This document shows positions 1 to 4,729 of a stretch of 10,639 bases of DNA, one piece after another (position 1 is the stretch's first letter; each line of letters starts with the position of its first letter). Position numbers and translations under genes: made by a program. The notes beneath the pieces are model-generated. The model was not told where the DNA came from. It ran no database searches and saw only the letters and a program-made list of their open reading frames with translations. Source of the stretch: Bacillota bacterium. Its GTDB lineage: Bacteria > Bacillota_E > Symbiobacteriia > Symbiobacteriales > Symbiobacteriaceae. The DNA is taken from NCBI GenBank assembly GCA_003242675.1, contig QGVE01000097.1:1-10639 (forward strand). The letters run 5' to 3'.

Positions 1-33
1 TGCCGGTGGTTTGGGATAGCGAGCTCAGTTAAC

Positions 34-67
34 AAAGCTCCCTCCGCCGCCAGGCGGAGGGAGCTTT
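34..67 (-). terminator. Terminator hairpin of the six-tRNA cluster
   Basis: A perfect 15-bp inverted repeat (34-48 with 53-67) encloses a 4-nt loop. It lies 6 bp past the CCA end of tRNA-Lys. On the minus strand the stem ends in GCTTT and continues GTTAAC, so the U-tract is short but the stem is very stable. No other gene lies between it and the window edge. The repeat is symmetric and could also stop transcription arriving from the left. Confidence 0.8.
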
Positions 68-73
68 GCGTTC

Positions 74-148
74 TGGTGGGCCATGTTGGATTCGAACCAA
101 CGACACCCCGCTTAAAAGGCGGATGCTCTGCCACTGAGCTAATGGCCC
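74..148 (-). tRNA. tRNA-Lys (anticodon TTT)
   Basis: The cloverleaf folds with acceptor GGGCCAT/ATGGCCC, D-arm TAGCTCAG, anticodon loop CTTTTAA, T-loop TTCGAAT, discriminator A and encoded CCA. It is the last gene of the six-tRNA cluster. The anticodon stem has one T-G pair at 27-43. Confidence 0.96.
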
Positions 149-155
149 GTCAGGT

Positions 156-184
156 CCAGACCCCCGGTCTTTCCGGGGGCCTGG
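156..184 (-). other. Strong hairpin in the Gln-Lys tRNA spacer
   Basis: The spacer between tRNA-Gln and tRNA-Lys holds a 12-bp stem (156-167 with 173-184, including one G-U pair in the minus-strand RNA) and the 5-nt loop AAAGA. No U-tract follows. It is more likely a processing or stability element of the polycistronic precursor than a terminator, because a tRNA gene with no promoter of its own follows. That role is inferred. Confidence 0.55.
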
Positions 185-188
185 CCAC

Positions 189-264
189 TGGCTGGGGCGG
201 CAGGACTCGAACCTACGAATCCGGGAGTCAAAGTCCCGTGCCTTACCAGCTTGGCTACGCCCCA
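189..264 (-). tRNA. tRNA-Gln (anticodon TTG)
   Basis: Acceptor TGGGGCG/CGCCCCA is typical of Gln. The anticodon stem is CGGGA/TCCCG with loop CTTTGAC, the T-loop is TTCGAGT, the discriminator is G and CCA is encoded. It lies 5 bp downstream of tRNA-His. Confidence 0.96.
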
Positions 265-269
265 AGGTG

Positions 270-347
270 TGGGCTGACCGACCGGAATCGAACCGGTGAC
301 CTCCAGAGCCACAATCTGGCGCTCTAACCAGCTGAGCTACGGTCAGC
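270..347 (-). tRNA. tRNA-His (anticodon GTG)
   Basis: The anticodon loop is TTGTGGC in a CCAGA/TCTGG stem, with T-loop TTCGATT and encoded CCA. The acceptor is 8 bp long because the genome encodes the extra 5' G (position -1, at 347) opposite discriminator C73 (at 273). This is the identity element of bacterial tRNA-His. Confidence 0.96.
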
Positions 348-379
348 GTGTGAACCTCATCGACTGTGGAAAGCCGGTT

Positions 380-455
380 TGGTGCGCCTGGCAGGATTCG
401 AACCTGCGGCCAACCGCTTAGAAGGCGGTTGCTCTGTCCACTGAGCTACAGGCGC
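380..455 (-). tRNA. tRNA-Arg (anticodon TCT)
   Basis: Acceptor GCGCCTG/CAGGCGC, anticodon stem ACCGC/GCGGT with loop CTTCTAA, T-loop TTCGAAT, discriminator A and encoded CCA. It reads AGA and AGG codons. A 127-bp spacer separates it from tRNA-Gly upstream, far wider than the other spacers in this cluster. Confidence 0.96.
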
Positions 456-582
456 CTGTCAAGCATCGCTCTGTTTCGCACTGGGCTGGCCTCGCACAAG
501 GCGCCCGTGCCGTCAGCACCGGGGCCGGCACCATCTACACAAAAGAGGACGAAGTTCGTTCGCCCCCGTGATGGACCCTGTC
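456..582 (-). other. Wide spacer inside the tRNA cluster
   Basis: No gene is visible in these 127 bp. A 6-bp inverted repeat (GTGCCG at 507-512 with CGGCAC at 526-531) lies inside a GC-rich palindromic stretch flanked by GGCGCC-type hexamers. A TTGACA hexamer is present on the minus strand at 457-462, but a matching -10 would fall inside tRNA-Arg and none is seen. The spacer is probably transcribed as part of the tRNA precursor. Confidence 0.4.
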
Positions 583-656
583 TGGAGCGGGTGAAGGGAA
601 TCGAACCCTCGTCGCCAGCTTGGAAGGCTGGAGCTTTACCACTAAGCTACACCCGC
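583..656 (-). tRNA. tRNA-Gly (anticodon TCC)
   Basis: Acceptor GCGGGTG/CACCCGC, anticodon stem CCAGC/GCTGG with loop CTTCCAA, T-loop TTCGATT, discriminator T and encoded CCA. It complements the GCC-anticodon tRNA-Gly at 9908-9983. Confidence 0.96.
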
Positions 657-691
657 ATATGGTGTGCCGGCCCCGCGCTGCAGTGGCTGCG

Positions 692-769
<78 letters not shown>

Positions 770-787
770 GCATATTCTGCACAAGAG

Positions 788-816
788 AGTATAGCTCATT
801 CCGCCCGCGCTGTCAA
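788..816 (-). promoter_or_regulatory. Sigma-A promoter of the six-tRNA cluster
   Basis: TTGACA (811-816, perfect -35) and TATACT (788-793, 5 of 6 to the -10 consensus) are 17 bp apart. Transcription should start near position 780, about 10 nt before mature tRNA-Pro. The -35 box contains the TGA stop codon (813-815) of the upstream phosphodiesterase gene, so gene end and promoter are physically merged. Confidence 0.85.
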
Positions 817-1325
817 AACCTAATTGCTGCCGGGCCCTCCAGAAACACATGATACGCGCGCACGGCGCCGTCTGCAAGCTCCAGCACGGCGAACGAGGGC
901 CGATCCTGCGGCCAGCGGGGCATGCTGAGCGAACCGGGATTGAGCAGCAGCACCCCATCGACCTCCTCCAGGAACGGGACGTGCGAGTGGCCGAAGACGG
1001 CCACGCGGGCGCCCAGTTCCTTCGCCCGGTACAGCAGCCGCTGCGGCCCGGACTTGACGCCGTACTGGTGGCCGTGGACGAGCAGCACCTTCACCCCGCC
1101 CAGCTCCAGGAGCAGCTCCGCCGGTTCGGTCACCAGGAAGTCGCAGTTGCCCGCGACGGCGCGCACCCGCTCCGGATCGACCCCCAGCTCGGCCGCGATG
1201 CGCGGCGCATCGGTCAGGTGGTCGCCCGCGTGCAGGAGCCAGTCGAGCTGGCCGCACTGGGCGCGCATGGACGCCACCAGCCCGAACCGCCGGTGGGTGT
1301 CGCTCACGACGCCGACGCGCAGCAT
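813..1325 (-). CDS. yfcE: YfcE/MJ0936-family metallophosphoesterase
   Basis: A predicted cytosolic metal-dependent phosphodiesterase of the calcineurin-like fold; the Bacillus relative is YsnB. The 170-residue protein carries all the family metal-binding motifs: D9-x-H11 in SDTH, G34-D35, G59-N60-C-D, H84-G-H86, and G112-H-S-H115, followed by NPGS at 129-132. Length is normal for the family (about 150-180). The ATG lies one base after the rdgB stop (TGA-C-ATG), with GGGGGGAG as ribosome binding site inside the end of rdgB, so the two are probably translationally coupled. Family members hydrolyse artificial phosphodiesters in vitro; the natural substrate is generally unknown, and nothing here reveals it. 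Its stop codon lies inside the -35 box of the following tRNA promoter. The family call is firm and the function is not. Confidence 0.9.
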   Translation of the reverse strand: MLRVGVVSDTHRRFGLVASMRAQCGQLDWLLHAGDHLTDAPRIAAELGVDPERVRAVAGNCDFLVTEPAELLLELGGVKVLLVHGHQYGVKSGPQRLLYRAKELGARVAVFGHSHVPFLEEVDGVLLLNPGSLSMPRWPQDRPSFAVLELADGAVRAYHVFLEGPAAIRF

Positions 1326-1326
1326 G

Positions 1327-1926
1327 TCACTCCCCCCTGAGCAGAGCCGGAAGCCGCTCCAGGCAGCGGGCCAAGGCCCGCGAGCGGTGGCTGATCGCGT
1401 TCTTCTCCTCCAGGGTCATCTCGGCGACGGTCCGCCCGTCCGCCACCTCGAAGATCGGGTCGTAGCCGAATCCCCCGGTGCCCCGGGGCGCCTCCGCGAG
1501 CCGCCCTTCCAGCTCGCCCCGGAAGAGCTCCTCCCGGCCCGAAGGCAGCACGACCGCGATCACCGACACGTAGCGGCACGTCCGCCGCTCGGCCGGCACG
1601 CCCGCCATGCGGGCCAAGAGGGCGCGGACCCGGTCCTCGTCGCTGCCGGGCACCCACCGGGCGGAGTGCACCCCGGGCTCGCCGCCCAGGGCGTCCACCA
1701 CGATGCCCGAGTCCTCCGCGAGCGCCGGCAGGCCGGTGCGCGCGCACGCCGCCCGCGCCTTGATCAGCGCGTTCTCCTCGAAGGTGCTCCCGGTCTCGCG
1801 GATCTCCGGCGCGTCCGGGTCCAGCCCGATGACCTCAATGCCCGCCCCCGCCAGGAGCGAGCGGAACTCGCGAATCTTTCCCGGGTTCTTGGTGGCCAGC
1901 ACCAGGCGCCTTCCCGACAACGACAT
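1327..1926 (-). CDS. rdgB: XTP/dITP diphosphatase (RdgB/HAM1 family)
   Basis: A house-cleaning pyrophosphatase that hydrolyses non-canonical purine triphosphates (dITP, XTP) to monophosphates and keeps them out of DNA and RNA. The 199-residue protein shows the family signatures in order: the nucleotide-binding ATKNPGK near residue 11, EDSGIVVDAL (catalytic Asp72) with PGVHSARW after it, GGFGYDPIF at 151-159, and EKNAISHRSRAL at 174-185. An upstream in-frame extension to 2055 would overlap murI and lacks conserved sequence. I chose ATG 1926, preceded by GGAGG at only 3 nt. A TTG two codons later (MSGRRLVL...) has the same GGAGG at a better 9 nt and is a real alternative. It sits 71 bp after murI and is coupled to the phosphodiesterase gene downstream. 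Confidence 0.95.
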   Translation of the reverse strand: MSLSGRRLVLATKNPGKIREFRSLLAGAGIEVIGLDPDAPEIRETGSTFEENALIKARAACARTGLPALAEDSGIVVDALGGEPGVHSARWVPGSDEDRVRALLARMAGVPAERRTCRYVSVIAVVLPSGREELFRGELEGRLAEAPRGTGGFGYDPIFEVADGRTVAEMTLEEKNAISHRSRALARCLERLPALLRGE

Positions 1927-1997
1927 CAACCTCCATGACCGCCGGGGCGCGTCACGACTTGCCATTATTCGGCGGCAGTCCGGCCTTCTCCTCTTCC

Positions 1998-2831
1998 TCA
2001 CGCCGGCTGCGACCAGAGGTTGAGCCGTTCCGCGGCCTCGATGCCCCCGGGCCACAGCCGGGCGGACACCTCCAGGAACCGCTCCGGGTCGCCCGTGGTG
2101 AAGGCGCGCCGCTGCCCCGTCCCAGGCCCCGGGTTCAGGAGTCCGCGCGCCTCAAGCAGGTCGGCCACCTGAGCGGCCGTGGCCTTCCCGGGGTCGACCA
2201 GCCTGACTTCCGGCCCCACCACCTCCTGGATCACCCGCGCCATGTGGGGGAAGTGGGTGCACCCCAGAACCAGGGTGTCCACCCGCTCGGCGAGGATGGG
2301 CGCCAGGCAGCGCTCCACCTCGCGGCGCACCTCCGGCCCGGAGATGACCCCTTCCTCCGCGCGGATGACGAGGATGGGGCAGGCCTGTTGGACCACCAGC
2401 GCATCGGGGCGGAGTCGGCGGATCGCCCGGGGGTAGATGCCCGAGGCGCACGTGCCCTGGGTGGCCGCCACGCCGATGCGCCCGGTGACGGAGGCCGCGG
2501 CGGCCGCGGCCGCACCCGGCTGCACGACGCCCAGCGCCGGGATGGGGAACGCGCCCGCCGTCAGCAGGTCCATCGCCGCGGCGGTGGCGGTGTTGCAGGC
2601 TACGATGACCATTTTGCACCGCTGCGCGACAAAAAACTCCATGAACCGCAGGAAAAACCCCCGCACCTGCGCAAGCGGCCGGGGGCCGTAAGGGAAGTGC
2701 GCCGTGTCGCAGGCGTAGACCAGGTGCTCGTGCGGCAGGAGCTCGGCGACCGCCCGCGCGACGGTCAGTCCGCCCTCGCCGGAGTCAAACAGGCCGATGG
2801 GACGCGCGGCGTCGGGGTTGAACTGTGCCAT
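1998..2831 (-). CDS. murI: Glutamate racemase
   Basis: Converts L-glutamate to D-glutamate for peptidoglycan; cytosolic and cofactor-independent. The 277-residue protein has the two-cysteine catalytic arrangement: FDSGEGGLTV (Asp16) at the N terminus, ACNTATA with Cys79 and LGCTHFP with Cys191 and His193. PYGPRP at 47-52 and GVVQPG at 101-106 match Bacillus RacE closely, as does TTGDP near the C terminus. One substitution stands out: the usual GDT before PYG reads CDT (Cys41). An alanine run follows GVVQPG (107-113). AAGGAGA lies about 8 nt before the ATG. The gene lies between a marR-family gene and rdgB, as in the Bacillus racE region. No strong promoter is visible in the 156 bp before it; transcription may come from marR past the intervening hairpin. 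Confidence 0.95.
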   Translation of the reverse strand: MAQFNPDAARPIGLFDSGEGGLTVARAVAELLPHEHLVYACDTAHFPYGPRPLAQVRGFFLRFMEFFVAQRCKMVIVACNTATAAAMDLLTAGAFPIPALGVVQPGAAAAAAASVTGRIGVAATQGTCASGIYPRAIRRLRPDALVVQQACPILVIRAEEGVISGPEVRREVERCLAPILAERVDTLVLGCTHFPHMARVIQEVVGPEVRLVDPGKATAAQVADLLEARGLLNPGPGTGQRRAFTTGDPERFLEVSARLWPGGIEAAERLNLWSQPA

Positions 2832-2935
2832 GAACGTGCTCTCCTTCGGATGGCTGCGGGTAGGCGCCTGTGGCTGTTACCCCTAACGTACGAATTGGAC
2901 GGAGCGGCCATTCCCGAAGTCGCGGGCTTCGCGCG

Positions 2936-2971
2936 GCGCAGGCGCCGCTCTGTAGAAAGCGGCGCCTGCGC
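2936..2971 (-). terminator. Hairpin between marR and murI
   Basis: A perfect 14-bp stem (2936-2949 with 2958-2971) with an 8-nt loop lies 16 bp past the marR stop. No U-tract follows on the minus strand (the next bases are GC-rich), so it may end or attenuate the marR transcript or only protect its 3' end. Confidence 0.6.
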
Positions 2972-2987
2972 GGCCGGCCAAGACCGC

Positions 2988-3437
2988 TTACACCCCGCGG
3001 CTCAGCGCGGCGGTCAGCTGCTGGAGCGACCAGATGAGCCGGGCCTTGTCGCTGGTGCCCAGCCCGGACAGCGCGCCCGCCAGATAGCTCTGCCGGGCCT
3101 CGAGGATCTGATCGATCAGCTGATGGCCCTTCGGGAGCACCCGCAGGCGGATCACGCGCCGGTCGGCCGTGTCGCGCACCCGCTCGATGAGCCCGTTCCG
3201 CTCCATGCGGTCAATCAGATCCGTGGCCGTGCTGCAGGCGAGGAACATCTTCGCGCAGAGCTCCCCCATCGTCAATTCCCCGTGTTCCCGCAGCACCAGC
3301 AGCGCCTCAAACTGTGGATTCGTAATCTCGAACCCGCTCAGGATGTCACGCCCCCACTTCCTGAGCAGGCCGCCGACCTCGCGCAGCAGGCTGTCGATCT
3401 CGGCCACCTGCGAACTCACGGACGGCTTCGCAAGCAT
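2988..3437 (-). CDS. MarR-family transcriptional regulator
   Basis: A small cytosolic DNA-binding protein, probably a homodimer. The 149 residues show the MarR layout: N-terminal dimerisation helix (about 8-35), winged helix-turn-helix (about 38-100) with ITNPQFEALLVLREHGELTM and the recognition region STATDLIDRMERNGLIERV, a wing with the family hallmark DRRVIRL (92-98), and C-terminal dimerisation helices (105-147). Cys61 and Cys68 lie in or next to the HTH, so redox sensing is conceivable but unproven. GGGGGTG at 7 nt precedes the ATG. The closest contextual match is Bacillus YsmB, which I recall lying beside racE. No transporter or enzyme gene that might be its target is adjacent. An imperfect dyad at 3483-3512 could be its own operator. 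Confidence 0.88.
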   Translation of the reverse strand: MLAKPSVSSQVAEIDSLLREVGGLLRKWGRDILSGFEITNPQFEALLVLREHGELTMGELCAKMFLACSTATDLIDRMERNGLIERVRDTADRRVIRLRVLPKGHQLIDQILEARQSYLAGALSGLGTSDKARLIWSLQQLTAALSRGV

Positions 3438-3482
3438 ACCCTCTCACCCCCGCCGAAATGGCTCAGTTCCGAAACCCCCACC

Positions 3483-3512
3483 TTCCCTATGCCACCCGAA
3501 AGGTATGGGGAA
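3483..3512. promoter_or_regulatory. Imperfect dyad upstream of marR, possible operator
   Basis: TTCCCTATGCC (3483-3493) and GGTATGGGGAA (3502-3512) form an inverted repeat matching at 9 of 11 positions around an 8-bp spacer, 46-75 bp before the marR start. A second short dyad, TTGGA/TCCAA, lies at 3532-3549. MarR proteins usually bind such palindromes and often repress themselves. No convincing -10/-35 pair was found next to it, so operator function is a guess. Confidence 0.35.
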
Positions 3513-3671
3513 ATAAAGGATGCTGTGATAATTGGATGAGTTTGTCCAAATCTCCTGCGCCGATCCCTCATTCTCTGATACGTTTAAGCACCCCTGTTGG
3601 TTCACATATTCTACATACTCCAACGCGAATATTCCGATTCAGAGGCTTGTGGATCGGCTTCGGCGCGACAA

Positions 3672-3699
3672 ACGCCCTGCGGCGCTGGCCGCAGGGCGT
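3672..3699 (-). terminator. Rho-independent terminator of ssrA
   Basis: A perfect 11-bp stem (3672-3682 with 3689-3699) and 6-nt loop begins 9 bp past the tmRNA CCA end. On the minus strand the stem closes in GGGCGT and continues TTGTC, a short T-rich tail. Position and orientation fit termination of the smpB-ssrA transcript. Confidence 0.8.
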
Positions 3700-3708
3700 C
3701 TTCCTGTC

Positions 3709-4086
3709 TGGTGGAGGCGGCGGGCTCTGCCTCCCGCGTCCGAAGGAGATTCAACCAGGACGTCTCCGAGCGCAGCCGTCACTTTGCATCTCGCCCGGTC
3801 TGCCGCCTGACGGCGGGCTGCAGTCCGGGCCAACCGCGGTGGGATCCTCGCCGTCCGGGGCCGCGGTGCCCCCGGTCGGAACAGCCCGTTGGGTTGACGC
3901 TACAACTCCGGCGCACGGTGCCCGCAGTCCGGAGGAGCGATCGCGGCCTTAGGCCGCGCGCTGCTTACGCAGCGAGAGCGTACTTCTCGTTGGCACTTAT
4001 TGTTTGCGGCCTGTTTAACGAGGTCGACCGCAACCTCGGCTCGCTTTCCTGGATGAATCCTCCCCCGTCGAACCTATTTCGCCCCC
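3709..4086 (-). ncRNA. ssrA: Transfer-messenger RNA (tmRNA)
   Basis: Rescues ribosomes stalled on mRNAs without stop codons and tags the product for proteolysis, together with SmpB. The one-piece gene is 378 nt. The 5' end GGGGGCG pairs with CGCCTCC before the terminal ACCA (one G-U); this is the tmRNA acceptor. Next to it is the D-like segment AGGTTCGACGGGGG. Helix P2 forms between 5' GATTCATCCAGGA and 3' TCCTGGTTGAATC, followed by the usual linker TTCGGAC. The tag frame is at 3965-3994. After the stop, CGCGGCC-TAA-GGCCGCG makes a hairpin where helix P5 is expected, and further GC-rich stems fit pseudoknots. The odd part is the T-arm: stem GCGGG/CCCGC encloses AGGCAGAG rather than a 7-nt TTCRANY loop. 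smpB is 44 bp upstream. Confidence 0.95.
3965..3994 (-). other. tmRNA proteolysis-tag reading frame
   Basis: From the resume codon GCC (3992-3994) the frame encodes ANEKYALAA and stops at TAA. With the alanine carried by tmRNA itself, the full tag would be AANEKYALAA. The ALAA end is the known ClpXP recognition signal, and AN...YALAA is the common bacterial pattern. The resume codon is assigned by similarity to other tags. Confidence 0.9.
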
Positions 4087-4130
4087 GTGTGATGGCTGGG
4101 CTGCTGCAGCGAGTGCCAACGCGGGCGAGG

Positions 4131-4607
4131 TCAGTCGTCGTAGCGGCCCCGCAGGGCCCGGGCGATCTCGCGCCTGGCTTCCCGGGCTGCGATGTCCTCC
4201 CGCTTGTCGTGGGCCCGCTTGCCCTTCGCCAGGGCCAGCTCGACCTTGACCTTGCCCTTCTGATTAAAGTATAGCCGCAGCGGAACCAGAGTGAAACCCC
4301 TCTCCCGCACCTTCCCGTACAGGCGCAGGATCTCCGCCTTGTGCATGAGCAGCTTGCGCGGCCGCAGGGGTTCGTGGTTGAACCGGTTCGCGGGCTCAAA
4401 CGGGCTGATGTGGCAGTTCAGGAGAAAGATCTCGCCGTCCTTGATCTGCGCGTAAGCGTCCCGCAGGTTCACGCGCCCGGCGCGGCAGGACTTCACCTCC
4501 GAGCCCACCAGGACGATGCCGGCCTCATAGGTCTCCTCCACGAAGTAGTCGTGGCGAGCCTTGCGGTTCTCCGCGATGGGTTGGATCTCGGCCTTCGCCC
4601 GGGCCAT
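4131..4607 (-). CDS. smpB: SsrA-binding protein SmpB
   Basis: Binds the tRNA-like domain of tmRNA, promotes its alanylation and places it in the A site of stalled ribosomes. The 158-residue basic protein (family about 150-160) shows IAENRKARHDYF (11-22), the signature GSEVKSCRAGRVNL (35-48), the region around NCHISPFEPANRFNHEP (64-80), and KGKRAHDKR (128-136) leading into the basic C-terminal tail that folds in the mRNA channel. GAGGTG lies 6 nt before the ATG. A near-consensus promoter ends about 25 bp upstream, giving a leader of roughly 18 nt. The gene precedes ssrA, its RNA partner, and follows rnr, whose product degrades tmRNA-associated mRNA; this order is known from Bacillus. Confidence 0.97.
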   Translation of the reverse strand: MARAKAEIQPIAENRKARHDYFVEETYEAGIVLVGSEVKSCRAGRVNLRDAYAQIKDGEIFLLNCHISPFEPANRFNHEPLRPRKLLMHKAEILRLYGKVRERGFTLVPLRLYFNQKGKVKVELALAKGKRAHDKREDIAAREARREIARALRGRYDD

Positions 4608-4631
4608 GTTCTCACCTCGCCAGGGTCTACT

Positions 4632-4660
4632 ATTTTACTGCGAAGGCCGCAATCTGTAAA
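4632..4660 (-). promoter_or_regulatory. Sigma-A promoter of smpB-ssrA
   Basis: TTTACA (4655-4660) and TAAAAT (4632-4637) are each 5 of 6 to consensus and 17 bp apart. The start should fall near 4625. This is the most AT-rich stretch around. I see no good promoter in the 44 bp between smpB and ssrA, so this one probably serves both. Confidence 0.85.
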
Positions 4661-4694
4661 GAGGTCGGCTGCGCACCGAAACCCGCCGCCCGCC

Positions 4695-4729
4695 CCGCTG
4701 TGCCTGGGCTTCGTCGCCCGGGCGAGCGG
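4695..4729 (-). terminator. Hairpin at the end of rnr
   Basis: Directly after the rnr stop an imperfect stem pairs 4725-4729 with 4695-4699 and, inside, 4716-4723 with 4702-4709 (one mismatch in the minus-strand RNA) around a 6-nt loop. There is no U-tract. Together with the promoter just beyond it, it separates rnr from smpB. Confidence 0.5.

Noticed and set aside
457..462. Minus-strand TTGACA before tRNA-Arg as a second tRNA promoter
   Set aside because: A -10 box at 16-18 bp would lie inside the tRNA-Arg gene and no TATAAT-like hexamer is found there.
1927..2055. N-terminal extension of RdgB starting at 2055
   Set aside because: It would overlap the end of murI, is Arg-rich and unconserved, and a better-placed ATG with GGAGG exists at 1926.
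3720..3737. Group I intron in the tmRNA T-loop
   Set aside because: Such introns are known in some tmRNA genes, but here only 8 nt separate the two stem strands, so nothing the size of an intron is present.
3744..3756. GGTTGAATCTCC on the minus strand as the tmRNA T-arm
   Set aside because: It lies on the wrong side of the TTCGGAC linker and pairs instead with 5' GATTCATCCAGGA as helix P2.
3532..3810. Plus-strand reading frame of 92 codons
   Set aside because: It runs through the ssrA terminator and into tmRNA, has no ribosome binding site of note and no recognisable family.
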